Below, piece by piece: positions 10,530-22,200 of a stretch of DNA of 64,000 nucleotides; the stretch's first letter is position 1; each line of letters opens with the position of its first letter. The DNA lies in assembly GCF_040054535.1 (NCBI RefSeq), contig NC_090791.1, forward strand, positions 16,109,327-16,173,326. The letters run 5' to 3'. Under the pieces are notes generated by a model, which had not been told where the DNA came from, ran no database searches, and saw nothing but the letters and a program-made list of their open reading frames with translations. The stretch is from Antennarius striatus. Its lineage: Eukaryota; Chordata; Actinopteri; Lophiiformes; Antennariidae. The translations under genes were made by a program, and so were the position numbers.

Positions 10530-10985
10530 ATCTTCTTTTCCTTTCAGCTTTTGCCTTCAGGGGTCGCCACAGCGAATCAGTTGCCTCCATCTAACACTGT
10601 CTTCTGCATCCTCTTCTCTCACACCAACTACCATCATGTCCTCTTTCACTACATCCATAAACCTCCTCTTTGGTCTTCCTCTAGACCTCCTGCCTGGCAG
10701 TTCAAAACTCAGCATCTTTCCACCAATATATTCACTATCTCTCCTCTGGACATGTCCAAACCATCTCAGACTGTCCTCTCTGACTTTATCTCCAAAACTT
10801 CTAACATGTGCTATCCCTCTGATGTACTCATTCCTGATCCTGGTCACTCCCAAAGAGAACCTCAGCATCTTCATCTCTGCTACCTCCAGCTCTGTCTCCT
10901 GTATTTTCCTCAGTGACACTGTCTCTTGGTCAAACAACATCTCACCAGTTTTATGCAACTTTCCTTTCACTTTAGACGACCTATT
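10530..10985 (-). mobile_element. RTE-type LINE 3' fragment
   Basis: The minus strand encodes the C-terminal part of an RTE-like ORF2 ([25 protein letters not shown]) and ends with the 3' terminus GATTCGCTGTGGCGACCCCT. It is colinear with the longer copy at 30359-31860 but heavily 5'-truncated. Present in both units (42225-42690). Confidence 0.85.
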
Positions 10986-10999
10986 ATTTTATTGCTTAC

Positions 11000-12010
11000 A
11001 GTACTTTAAATGTTCATGAACCCTGCCCATGTCATGGTTCTGTTCGTTTGGTATGTTCCGCAGGTCTGTTGTTGTGTGAAGCTCATTGTCTCTTGACAGG
11101 TCAAGCTGTGACAGAGGGTGTGGCCGGCTCCTAGCAGCTGATGAGCCACACCAGTTCCCACTCTGCTCATCAGCCTCATCTTTAAAGAACCTGGCTTTTC
11201 CCTAAGAGGGTGCCAGATTATTCCATGCGTTTCTACTGATGCGAGTGTCTAGTGTTTCTCTCAGTTAACGGTTCTTTTCTATGTTTTTGGAGTTTTGTCA
11301 TTTTTGCTCAGCTGCCTTTCGTTATCAAGCTCACCTGCATTTTTGTTTAGCCTGAGCAATTAAGCTGTTGATTTTTACTCGTGTGTCAGTCTCTGCTCCT
11401 TGGGGTCCAGACTTGAACTACCATTAACACCCTATACTTATATTAAACCACCCTCCATCTGTATTACGCTCTGAAACTCACGGAACGCAAGGCACTTCCA
11501 GATGCCGTCAGCCAATTGAATGCACATACGGTATCACATGATTACCTACTAAAAATCCATGATGAGGTAAATCCGTGCGCGTGAACGCGCAAATAAGTGA
11601 GGGATTACTTCACTATATCTGCAGCGCTGTCCCATTACCCATTGAAACTCTGAAGTGTAGGAGTGTTTAAGTTTTGTAATCACTTTAACATAGTGAGATT
11701 CATCTTATATGCGTCTGTTTTTCTACAAATAATACGACTTTAGCAATTTCTTCAGGTATAATTAAAAAGAAAAAAATAAATATGCACGCAAAGATAATGA
11801 AATCTGTCCGGTTCAAAAATTATGATACCTGGAATAAGCTACACCTCAGAGCAAGACATGAGAGTCGCATACTGTACAATATGAATCCCGATGTACTATA
11901 GAAGCTTTTCGTCATTTTTGTTTGTTAATGATTGTCCAAATTAGGAATGACTGCGACACTTGTACACATGACGAACATTCTGTTGAGTCTTTCTGTGGTG
12001 TGTAGCTTAC
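11000..12010. other. Repeat-rich intergenic/intronic sequence between E13B and E12B
   Basis: From 11010 to about 11420 there is pyrimidine-rich sequence (TTTGTCATTTTTGCTCAGC, CTCCTTGGGGTCCAG) resembling unclassified interspersed repeat. The stretch at 11470-11620 holds CGTGCGCGTGAACGCGC and a GTGAGGGATTACTTC motif related to 13737-13790. From about 11630 it is homologous to the E12-E13 intron of gene 2 (20130 onward), which shows the cassette copies share ancestry. Confidence 0.5.
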
Positions 12011-12111
12011 CATGAAGATTAGTGGGGTGATGGAGTGCCAGCACAGTTTGAGTAGAACACATGGTCTTTGTCCTGTCATACCTTCAACTACATCACACAT
12101 CTGCTCAGCAT
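12011..12111 (-). CDS. Orphan exon E12B (IL5 to TM11), unit 1
   Basis: The 101-nt exon has acceptor TACAG and donor GTAAGC, and the same phase (2 leading bases, phase 0 end) as E12 of gene 2. It encodes [20 protein letters not shown] and then KLCWHSITPLIFM, against [10 protein letters not shown] in E12. By eye about 8 of 101 bases differ from E12, almost all changing amino acids. Exon E11 (phase 1 end) could splice to it in frame. Confidence 0.75.
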
Positions 12112-12345
12112 CTGTATGATGAACACACTTAAATATGTAAAACTTAAAAAATGGAAGAATTGCAAAGTTGCAACTTGTACTACAATCTCCTGCTTTTGGT
12201 AATTACACTAAATATACAGTAGGTTTTGCAGTATGATTTAAGTTTTAGTCAACGAGACAGCTTAATTGTGAAAATCATCATGTGCTGGAGGACAGCATCA
12301 CTGTATTGAGACCTTGGGTCCAAATGCGTGGAACATATTGACATA

Positions 12346-12640
12346 CAGTACAGTAGTCTCAAAAGTGTTTACACCTTATTTCGTATTTTTTCACATGTTC
12401 ATTGTGATTAAATTTTCAGATCAACAAATAAATTTAAATATTAGTAAAATATAGCAAAAGAAAATGGAAAAAGGACTTTTTAAATGTTTTCATTGTGAAG
12501 GGGGAGAATATTTAAACCTACAATAGAATTCTTGCATCTATTTTTTAAACAAGTTTTGAAGTCTTGAAGTGTCAAAATGGCATTAGACCATCACACTACC
12601 AACACCACATTTTACTATTGTCTTTATGATCTTTCTATAT
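12346..12640. mobile_element. Diverged MITE (same family as 53285-53805)
   Basis: It starts CAGTAGTCTCAAAAGTG and contains ACAAATAAATTTAAATATTAG and CATTAGACCATCACACTAC, all corresponding to the MITE upstream of E12 in genes 2 and 3. Its equivalent position beside E12B shows it was present before the exon cassette was duplicated. Confidence 0.7.
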
Positions 12641-12742
12641 CTATATATCTATGTACATGTATATATGTATATACTGTATACTGTGTATGTATGTGTACAC
12701 ACACATATATATACAGTATATATATGTATATATATATTCATA
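12636..12742. repeat. AT-rich (TATA/TG) microsatellite
   Basis: Mixed TATATG, TGTGTA and TATATA repeats lead directly to the TA target of the Tigger element. Confidence 0.85.
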
Positions 12743-13637
12743 CAGTGATACGTATACTTACGAAATTTTCTACTTACGAAATTTCTCAACAGGAAAATAT
12801 TACCTCTACTTAGGTAATGTAAAAATACAGTATCGGCTGATACTCGAATCTCCCACAGGTTCCTGAAATCAACATTCTCATAGCTACTCTGCCATTGGCT
12901 ATTACCTATTACGTATCTTCCTGGCATCCCATTGGCTAAGAGGGATGCCACTCCACCTCTGTGTGGCGCTAGATCGGTCTTCGGCATTCGACCTGTGAGG
13001 TAGTCTGATAGCTTTGCGCAAATATAATAACTTTTTGAGTACGTATTCGCTATGGACCCCAAGAAAGTGACGGAGAAAAGAGGAAAAGAAAAGACGAAGA
13101 AAATAGTTTTTTTGTCCATACAAACAAACCAAGTGATAATAGAAAAGCATGAAAAAGGGATGTGTTTGGTTGATCTCGCCAAAGAATATGGCCGAAATGC
13201 ATCTACAATCGCCACGTTATCAAAATAAAAGGAAGTTTAAGGAGTTTTAGGCATTGTGTGGGTGGTTGGAGAAGTTCAGAAGGAGGACTGGAATTCACTC
13301 TGTTGTTCGGCATCGTGAGACAGGAGCGCATGAACCAAAGACGGCAAAAAACAATGGGGACAGCTTCTGAAAGGTAAATGACCGTCAGTATTATTCTTTA
13401 TTCTTTGTTTTTTACGTTATGCAGAACTCTCATTTATTGTGTAATAATCTAATCGTAACATCTATTTGTTACATGTTTTGATGCATTTTTATGCGTTATA
13501 AAACATTTATGTCTGAATTTTTGTGGGCTTGGAAAGGATTAGGGGATTTGCTTGGAAAACGTGTCTCTAGTTACGGAATTTTCTACTTACGTAATTTCTT
13601 CCGGAACCAATTAATTTCATAAGTAGAGGTACCACTG
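12743..13637 (+). mobile_element. pogo/Tigger-type DNA transposon, non-autonomous
   Basis: This 895-bp element lies between TA dinucleotides, with inverted ends CAGTGATACGTATACTTACG and ...AAGTAGAGGTACCACTG. It carries a short plus-strand reading frame for the N-terminal DNA-binding part of a Tigger transposase (13052-13228). In unit 2 it starts at 44456 and is cut off at about 44994 by a deletion. Confidence 0.9.
13052..13228 (+). pseudogene. Tigger transposase N-terminal fragment (CENP-B-N/HTH)
   Basis: Fifty-eight codons begin MDPKKVTEKRGKEKTKKIVF and continue through IIEKHEKGMCLVDLAKEYGR to a stop. This matches the first helix-turn-helix of pogo/Tigger (CENP-B-like) transposases. The DDE catalytic domain is absent, so no active enzyme is made. 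The unit 2 copy (44765-44941) is open over the same length with small substitutions. Confidence 0.85.
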
Positions 13638-13938
13638 TATATATATATATATAAACATATTGAAGTATCTAAATCAATTGTGAGAGGGTTAGAGGGGCGT
13701 TAGTGGGGAAGGTGTAGGGAGGGGATGGATGACGTCATTGTATCACGTGATTACCAACTAAAAATCCGTGATGAGGCAAATCCGTTCGTATATTATATAT
13801 GTATATAGTGCTGTCAGGTGATTAAAAATTTTTATCTAATTAATTACAGGATTTGTAATTAATTTAATTAATCGGCTTTTAATCTCATACCTGCTAAAGG
13901 CCCCCAAATAGAGAATTTGAATTCTAGAACATTACAAA
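13638..13938. other. Short intergenic stretch between Tigger and SINE
   Basis: AT microsatellite, then GGTTAGAGGGGCGTTAGTGG-type sequence that resembles 54255-54320 of the gene 3 region. This suggests the duplicated cassette extends this far. No gene was seen. Confidence 0.4.
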
Positions 13939-14262
13939 ATGGCGACACGGTGGCGCATTGGTTAGCGATGTCGCTTCACAACACAGCGGGTCAGGGTTTG
14001 AGTCCCGCTCTGTGCGGAGTTCGCATGCTCTCCCCGTGTCCACGTGGGTTCTCTCCGGGTTCTCCGGCTTCCTCCCTCCTCCAAAAGCATGTGCTTCAGG
14101 TTGATTGGCCGGTCCTAAATTGCCCGTAGGAGTGTGTGTGTGCGTGTTTGTATGTCTTTGTATGTGGCTCCGCGGTGCACTGTCGTTGTGCCCGGAGTGT
14201 CCCCGCCTCACGCCCTATGCCAGCTGGGATAGGCACCAGCTCCCCGTGACCCGTTAGCTGGG
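13939..14262 (+). mobile_element. Near-complete tRNA-like SINE
   Basis: It has an A-box-like TGGCGCATTGGTTAGCG and a B-box-like GGTTTGAGTCCCGC about 45 bp apart. These are followed by the body CTCCGGCTTCCTCC, GATTGGCCGGTCC and the tail GGATAGGCACCAGCTCC. This is the best copy of the family in the window and serves as reference for the fragments. It lies in the 1.14-kb segment absent from unit 2. Confidence 0.8.
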
Positions 14263-14985
14263 CTTGCACTAGTATGACTAAGCCACTGTGGCTCAGTGTA
14301 AAATAATTGTGGAAGCCACAAAAAGCCACATTCTGTGTCCAAGACAGTGGTGCAGCACGCGGATGACCAACGCTCGTCGCGGGGGGGCGGGGGTCCGGGG
14401 GACCTCCCCCCGGAAATTTTTTAGAAAATGGGGTTGTTTTCCTCCATTCTGAGGGCAAAATCTTCTGTTCGGTTTACCTACAAAAATACACTAAAATCAA
14501 CAGTTCGAGCTGAACTATCTTTATTTCTGTCCTACTTAATGCAGGTATAAATGTGAAATTCGACAATTGAAAACTTCCATTCACTATGTGAAGATGCAGT
14601 CATACAAAATATTACTCAATGTTTACTTGTAAGTTTTACTTAAACTAGAAGACATTTTAATTTTGACCACCACCAACACCATTGGTATGCCATAGTTTAA
14701 AAAGGCATGAAAAATAGCGAGTTGAATACACATTTACATGCATCGCTGGTTATTCCTGCTGGTCATAGGGAACAAAAGTCTAAGACTACAAACAAATATT
14801 GATAATATCTTTCATTTACCTTCTGATTGGTCTGTCACCACTCCTCCCCCCTCTCAGCATTCACCATTTGTTTTTTAATGAGGACTTTAACACAAACTCT
14901 ACTATAAAACACTAGATTCTTTTCATCGATCGTCCTCACCTTGTCTTACACCAATTCGCGGGTTCAGCTTGTAAAAAAACAATAT
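14263..14985. other. Intergenic DNA with GC-rich repeat remnant
   Basis: At 14370-14415 a G/C-rich palindrome-like run (GGGGGTCCGGGGGACC, CCCCCGG) is typical of an unclassified teleost transposon. The rest, from 14415, is matched by 44996-45570 in unit 2. No gene was seen. Confidence 0.4.
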
Positions 14986-15480
14986 TTTTGTTTTTCGTTG
15001 GACGAGAGGAGGTCATGACCTGAGTGCATATTTAATGATCGGGAGCGTTCGGATCACATCGGCTGAATTCCGTCGGCATGCAGAAATAGCGGCGCTATTT
15101 TCGCTAGCGCCGCTCACCAGCGGAAATAGCCTAGCGGAAATAGTGAGCGCCAGTAGCGAGCGAAAAAGTTGTAAGTTTTAGCCTTTTTTCCGTAAAAATA
15201 AGAACGCCACTGTGGCTACACAGTCTAAAAACCTTGTAGCCAATCTGGAATTTACTTTGCCTATGGCGAAGTGGCGAATGGCTAGCGCAAGCCCAGTAAT
15301 TATTATAATGAGAATTAGTGGTTGGGGTACCGCTAATCTACAGGTAACGGGAGACAATGACACCTGAAATGTGTTCTGGACATCTGGTCTACTCTGCAGT
15401 TTGGATTTCTTTACAGTCACTGCAGAAAATCCCGCTTCACAAAGAAATGGAAGTGGAAGGCGAACTCAGATTATTCTGCC
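14986..15480. repeat. Hairpin-rich interspersed repeat (likely DNA-transposon interior)
   Basis: It contains GCGGCGCTATTTTCGCTAGC-type inverted sequence (9-bp stem GCGGCGCTA/TAGCGCCGC, about 15092-15116) and repeated CGGAAATAG units. The unit 2 copy is at 45567-46075. No long ORF of a known family was recognised. Confidence 0.5.
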
Positions 15481-15519
15481 TTGACTTTAATTCAGAACAC
15501 TAGCGCAGTTGTGGGCGCT

Positions 15520-15680
15520 TAATTTAAGAGTAACAGCTGGTAACCTGTCACGTGACCGAGGCCTGTCAAGCGGCACAGACGCATGCATTCGTCTGTGCGT
15601 AATTCCGCACAGACGTCCAGTACCTAATGTCCCGCAACCCAGTCCCGGGTTAGACGAATGAAAGAGAGAATCGGGTAATT
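15520..15680. repeat. Dispersed repeat with a CGTCTGTGCG hairpin
   Basis: The GGGCGCTTAATTTA ... CCTGTCACGTGACCGAG ... CGTCTGTGCG/CGCACAGACG block is found again at 25278-25385, and in unit 2 at 46092-46240 and 58502-58610. The 10-bp arms could form a hairpin. Family unknown. Confidence 0.6.
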
Positions 15681-15762
15681 TTTCAAATTAAAACCTCTTT
15701 CAGATTCCGAAATAAATAAAACAGAATCAATGTCAGTTTTTTATTCTTTCTGCGCGGCCCCG

Positions 15763-15824
15763 TATCAAATGACCAACGGACCAGTACTGGTCCGTGGCCT
15801 GCGGGTTGGGGACCTCTGATCTAG
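15763..15824. mobile_element. hAT-type terminal fragment
   Basis: Reading on the minus strand: CAGAGGTCCCCAACCCGC, then the palindrome GGACCAGTACTGGTCC. This is the common vertebrate hAT (Charlie-like) end. Also in unit 2 at about 46345-46405. Confidence 0.6.
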
Positions 15825-15829
15825 AGCAT

Positions 15830-16112
15830 TACGCTCTCAACATACAGGCCTACTGGTGGTTCCTAGAATCTACAAAAGTAGGACAGGGACTAGAGCCTTT
15901 AGCTATTTCTTTTCCACCCAACCGGTCAAGGCGGCTGGCCACCTTAAAGAGTTGAGGTCCTGCCCGCAGTTTCTTCCTCAGTGAGTGACTTTTTCCCCGC
16001 CACTGTCACTTATGCTTGCTCTGGAGGGTTCCATTGGGTTTTTCAGTCTGTTAAAACGCTTTGAAATGTCTGTTGCAATGATTAAGCGCTTAATAAAACT
16101 TGATTGATTAAT
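15830..16112 (+). mobile_element. L2-clade LINE 3' end
   Basis: The 3' UTR-like sequence GCTCTGGAGGGTTCCATTGG ... AGCGCTTAATAAAACTTG ends in GATTGATTAATTG repeats, as in teleost L2-type LINEs. The duplicate lies at 46413-46697. Confidence 0.6.
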
Positions 16113-19088
16113 TGACATTAGGCTGAGGTAGGCTGGCGGTCAACTCATCCCTTAAGGAGAGTCAAACCCAACACTTTAAAGATCACGGCCAGTGAACATT
16201 CGGGACTCTTCCTCAGAGGTTCGTTGCTGGATCTGTTCAAGAGTTTAGCGCTGTATGCTCACCAACTTTTGAAACTTGTGAACTTATTCAGTAAACTTTT
16301 CACACTACAACTTGTCTCATCATTGAAAATATACCTCTCAATCAAGATCATAGCTCTTAAGAGGATTTTCACTCAGAGAAAAATTATGCCAGATAGACTG
16401 CCTGGTTTACCACGTGAGTCTGTGTAAATTTTGCTTGATTACTTACAGTTAGGCACCACTTCAAAATAAATATAGTCAAGTGTTTTATACTGTGAAAAAT
16501 TTGGTCAGGAAGGAAAATCTAGAGTCCCAGGTTAAACTCCCAGGTGGGAGTTGGCGTTCCCTACCTTAACAGGTTAAGGATTGCATTCGCAAACCAATCT
16601 TAAAAGATTCTAGAGATACCCTGGGTCAAGTCAGCATACTGTCCCTAAAAGATGGCCATATTTAGAGTGAATGTTATTCCTGAAGGATCTCGATGGACTA
16701 TAACCTGAGAGAAGTGAGAAATAAGCACTATAGAAATAAGAGTGTAAAAGAGATTAATGGTATGACCCCTAAAGTCTAGAAAGAAGATCAGAAAATATTA
16801 GTTAGGTGGGGTCTGAGAGCAAACATGTCAGATAAAACTTGTTAAGGTGAAACAGGTAGAACCAGTAAACCAGTGATTCACAAAACGGCAGGGACCGAGT
16901 CAAAATTAGGTACCTGGGATGAAGTGTCATATCAGCTTGCCAAAATTAAAATCAACCAAACTCCAGGAAAAACTATTAGAAAATTAAACAAATGATCTGT
17001 AAACCTTATTGAAGAAGGTCTGATGAGATCATTTTCCGATTCCAGACCAACGAGCTCCCAAATGACAAACCCAATGAAAATAAAAGAACAAAAACATGAG
17101 GCATTTAAAACGAGTCTTAAGACAAATTTAAAAAAAAAAACTGAACAGAAAGATATTGGAAAAAATGGAAGACGATTTGAAATTCACTTGGGGTGTGGTC
17201 CAAGATTGTAATTCTTTGAGATTGTGTAGTAAAGAGCAAAACGCGCCCTTATCTCCTGTGCATGACGTTGTGAAATGGCGAGTGAAGGGCCCTCCCGGAA
17301 CAGACAGAGCCCATGGAGAAGGACAATAGTTCTAAAGATAAGGATGAGATTTATTTTGAAAACAAGGGTAATATTCCGTTCAGGAACATGCCGATTCAAA
17401 GATTTATTTTCAACAACAAACACAAAATAAGTCATCGACCACAAATGTTGCCACATTTCCTTTAATCAGAAGCCCTGTGGCATATAACAGAGGGAGTGTT
17501 AACAATTGAAAAAGACAGAGAAACAGCTGATGCACATCAAAATCTACTTGAATTGCTGACAATAGTTTTGCCAAAAATCTGGTGGAATTAATTTAAAAAA
17601 AAACTCACAATGAACATAATAATTCATCACTTATTTAAAAGTTAAAGCATAATACCCTAGCTGTGCAGCAGCAGGATAAGTCACAATTCCTTTTTTCTCT
17701 CCTGGTCTTTTTCAATCTGCTACTTGCCATCAATCACACACACATCCCTTCAGAGTTGAGAGTAAAAAATTAACTTATGCCAGGAAGTTGATGGTGTGAC
17801 TGTTGTACATTGTATTAATAAGCATTGGGCCCATCTTTGGAATACCGAGTTAATGAGTCATGGTTCTTGAACAATACTATTTAAATATTTTAATTTTTTT
17901 TTAAAATTGAAAGCATAGCGCAACATAATGATGGCAAAATCAAATAAATATTTGTTTTTTTATTTAAGGTTATTTATTTTACCATTACAGAGCTACAATG
18001 ACCAGCAGACAGTGTAGTGGATTTGTATTAAATGAATACAAGCAACTGATTTGCACATCACATTAAATTAGTGTCACTTTATTGATGCATCCTAAACTAA
18101 ATAATTATTAGTTTGAAATTTGTCTATTTTAAGTTATTTAAGGTTAAAAAAACCCAAAGCCATTGCTTTTGTGTTCCAGACGATAACAAGAGGACATTAA
18201 GAAACTAGGAATCACACTGTAAGTTCAAGAAGCTTTACATCTCCTACAACTCCATGATGTTTCTCGCACACCTGTTAGGTTACTCTTTTCTGACGATACA
18301 TCTGTCCAGCAGGCAATATATTCTCTGTAATACAGGGATTGGACCCCAGCTGACAAGCGCTATGAATTCACTTAATTCATTTTCTATACCCAATACATCC
18401 GCTGTCTTGGGGTGCTGGAGCCTATCCTAGACGACTGGGGGCGTGAGGTAGGGGACACCCTGGATGCAATGAATACAAACAATACAAACCACTGTTGACC
18501 TGTAAGAAATAAAATATGAAGACAAAACCTGTCTTGAATAAAGTGATGGCCAGTAAAACCCAAAGGAGAGAATACAGAATCCCTGAATCCAATGTGGCAA
18601 AAAAAGAGTTCCGTTTGTGATTTGAATGAATCGGCACACAAAGCTATATTTAGCACAAGAATAATGCATTCACACCCTGGGGAAAAATGGGATTGAACAG
18701 TTATAAAAGTGAACATGCAAAATTGTAATGAGTCAAGAAAAGCTGCCTGATATCTGACAGGCCAAATTCTAAACTGACAGGCAAATTCTAAAGGATTCAT
18801 AGTTTGGTTGGGACACTGCACCGATAAGCTCCCAGTCATCTTAAAAGAGAAAGAATGGTCTAGCAATGTCATTGACGAGAACCAGTCATGTGGACGATAC
18901 CCCACAGTTTGATTACCTTACGATATCTTAAAAAGAATACAAGGAAGCGGGACATTAGATTTAACACTTCAGTATGGTATCCAATGTAGCTATAACTATG
19001 GTAAGTATTAACAAGGTACCTTGCACATATCTATGTAAATTAGTTTTGCTGAGAAACATTAAATGCAGAAACATTACAAGGTCTTCCT
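16113..19088. other. Intergenic region 3' of gene 2
   Basis: About 3 kb, repeated at 46698-51371 with less than roughly 1% difference by eye apart from the L2 insertion in unit 2. It holds a SINE tail at 18385-18475 (GGTGCTGGAGCCTATCC) and otherwise AT-rich sequence, part of which may be the gene 2 3' UTR. No convincing ORF or clear polyadenylation site was seen close to the stop codon. Confidence 0.4.
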
Positions 19089-19229
19089 TCAGTTCATTTC
19101 ATTTTCATTGTAAATTGTGTGAGGAAAAGAGACTGAGGTTATTTTCATCTCTGGTTCATTCAGGAGATTGTCCTCATTGGTCTCCGAGTTGGCAGGATCA
19201 CGAGCAGGATACCACAGAACCAACAGACG
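19089..19229 (-). CDS. Gene 2 E14: cytoplasmic C-terminus and stop
   Basis: Acceptor ACTCAG, then [20 protein letters not shown] and onward to YNENEMN and TGA, 46 codons. The Pro-Ala-Arg-Asp motif after TM12 is typical of SLC6 tails. Gene 3 differs at two residues near the end (SFPHT versus SFPDR). Confidence 0.85.
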   Translation of the reverse strand, partial: RLLVLWYPARDPANSETNEDNLLNEPEMKITSVSFPHTIYNENEMN

Positions 19230-22200
19230 CTGAGTGTATCCAGGACAGAGTAAAGAGACAAATAGCCAATCAGAAATATGAATAATCACATGAAAACACC
19301 CAAGTAAAGTAGGTGTTTTTACCTCCTTGAAAGTGCCATTAATAGTCCAGATCTTTACAACAGCCCAGATGGGTACTGGGACTACAGTGAAACAGGACAT
19401 GGTCCAGCCCAGACCATAGGCCCAGTCTGGGTATACGTAACCATGACTGGATGTCAGGGGCTGGTAATTCAGGAATGTGCAGATGAAGCAGGCCTTGAAA
19501 GAATATCAGAGGAAAAGTCAAGTTCTTGTTAAGGACAAAGAGTAGGTCTGTGAAGTCTCCTGTCTACTTTGAAGTAAACTTTTTTCTTCATAACTTATTT
19601 GTCATAAATATCCCAATCATAATTCAGCCTTTAACCCAGTCACTGAGCCTCATCAGTCAATGTTAGGTCTGTCTTGTTCACACACCAGTGCAGGGTAAGG
19701 TGTTAGAGATTTAAAATATACAAGTATTGGTTTTGGGTAGTACGATGGTGCAGAGGGTAGCGCTGTCGCCAATATTGGTTTCATCGGATTCTACTGCAAT
19801 TTCAGATATGTATTGTTGACATAACAGACTTAACAATACTTAAAGATTTTGTGTGTGTCTGTGGTCTCTTGCGAAATAGATACAGTTATAACACTGTTTT
19901 AAGGCTGATTTATGCATTACGCTGTTAAAATTTAATATATTTCGTCTGTTTTGATTGAATATGGTCTCTAAGCTTCAATCCAAGCCTACAGAAAAGAAAT
20001 TACCACAACCAAAGTACCATTGTATAATCAACATGTTAGACTCATCTGTTATTAAGACCATCAATGACTGGTGATTTGTTATCATGGTCTTGTTGGGTTG
20101 TCCTATTTATAGGGGAGTAAATATCTGCAGTGCCGTCCCATTACCCATCGAAACTATGAAGTGTAGGAGTAGTATAAGAAACAGGGTTGGGTTGATTAAG
20201 TCATGACGGCAGTTTCATTTGGGAGCGAGGCTCTTTGAACAGTGAAGAGGTGATGAGAATTTGAGACAAATCATTTTAACATTGTGACATTCATCTTTCA
20301 CATGTCAGTTTTTCCACAAATATGATTTTAACCAAATGTCAGGTACAATTAAAAAAACAAAATAAATTAATAACTAAACTAAAAAAGTAACTAACTAAGA
20401 TTTAGTTAGAGATAACTAAATCTTTCTGGTTCAAAAATTATGATACCTGGAATAATCTACGCCTAAGAGCAGGACGAAAGTCAAAATATGAATCCTGATG
20501 TACTGTACTATAGAAGCTTTTTGTCATTGTTGTTTGCTAATGACTGTCTAAATTAGGAATGATTGAGAGACTTGTACACATGACAAACATGCTGTTGAGT
20601 CTTTCTGTAGTTTGTAGCTTACCGTGCAGATTAGTGGGGTGATGTAGCGCCAGCACAGTTTGAATAGAACACATGGTCTTTGTCCTGTCATACGTTCAAC
20701 TACATCACACATCTGCTCAGCACCTGTATGACGAGCACACTTAAATATGTAAAACTTAAAAAATGTAAGAGCTGCAAAGTTGTAGCTTGTACTACAATCT
20801 CCTGCTTTCGGTAATTACACTAAATATAAAGTAGGTTGTGGAGTATGTTGGTCATCTCCACGTAGATTTAAGTTTTAACCAACAAGACAACCTAATTGTG
20901 AAGACTATTACTGTATATGCCAGAGGACAGCATCACTGTACTGACACCTAGGGTCAAATTGTGCCAAAGATAGACATACAGTGGTGTGAAAAGTGTTTTC
21001 CCCTTCCTTGTTTCCTATTTATTTTCATGTTCATTGCAGGTAATTTTTTCTGAGGAACAAACAAATTTAAATACTTGTCAAAGATAGCAAAAATAAACAC
21101 AAGGAGTTTTTAAATTAATATTTTCGTTGTCATTGGGAAAATCCAAACCTACAGTGGAATTCTTGTTTCCATTTATTACAGTAAGTCTTGTGGGTCCTAA
21201 AGCAGCAAAACAGCCCCAGACCATCATACTACTGCCACATTTTACCATTGTTATTGTCTTTATGATCTATGATCTTAGTCCTATTTCTGAAATGTTGTAT
21301 AACTTTTACACCAGATATAATGGGACACAGACCCTCCATCTCACCATGACATCCATCACACCTTGACATCTATCGGTCTGTTTGTCTAGCTAGCCAGCCA
21401 GTCAGACAGCCAGCCAGACCGACAGACAGGCAGGGAGACAGATAGATACATAGATTAGATTAGAGGTGTGGGTTTTCTCCGGGTTCTCCGGCTTCCTCCC
21501 ACCTCCAAAAGCATGCGCTTCAGGTTGATTGGCCGGTCCCAAATTGACCGTGGTAGTGAGTGTGTGTGTGAATGATTGTTTGTTTCTATGTGGCTCCGCG
21601 GTGCACTGGCGTAATTTTATATATGCATTAAGAGATAATAAAAACGGATGAAAGCATTACAGTACATGAAAAACCTTTGAAGAGCTCATTTGGTAAATGA
21701 CAGGAAATACAATAATTTTCAACAATAGCACTTACCAAAAGCCCAGCCAACTGCCACACATTCGATCAGACACAAAAACAATACACCTGCTCCATTTACA
21801 GCATAGTAGTCGATCAGCTGGAACAGGTATATGCCTCCCTGTTCAACACATAACAGATTCACATACAGAATGCTGTGCCTCCTGAAATGCTGCTCTAGAA
21901 TGGAATATATTGATTTCTGTTGTATTTGATAAGTCTACACAAGGTGGTGTAGTACCTGAGTGGTGAAAATGATCTGTATTAGGAAGAAGACTGAGCAGAA
22001 GATGATGAGGAAGATTTCTCTGCGCCAAGGTCTGCACATTTGTTTTGGGAACATGTCAGTCACAGATGCTGTTATGGTTTCCAAACCTGCAAACTAATAC
22101 ACACAAGAAAACAGAGACATAAATTACTTACAAATCCTCAAACCTGCTGAGTAACGATGCTGGCTGAGTTCTCATTACTATCGTATATAATTGCTTTAAT

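Noticed and set aside
12649..13215. 188-codon minus-strand frame
   Set aside because: Antisense to the Tigger transposase fragment and running into TA/TG microsatellite.
13939..14010. Possible tRNA gene
   Set aside because: A- and B-box-like motifs belong to a SINE found many times in the window; no acceptor-stem pairing.
17023..17211. 62-codon Lys-rich plus-strand frame
   Set aside because: No conserved domain; broken by small indels in the unit 2 copy.
18384..18905. 173-codon minus-strand frame, present in both units just 3' of genes 2 and 3
   Set aside because: Its end is SINE-tail sequence, it resembles no protein family, and it is preserved only because the units are nearly identical; probably 3' flank or UTR.
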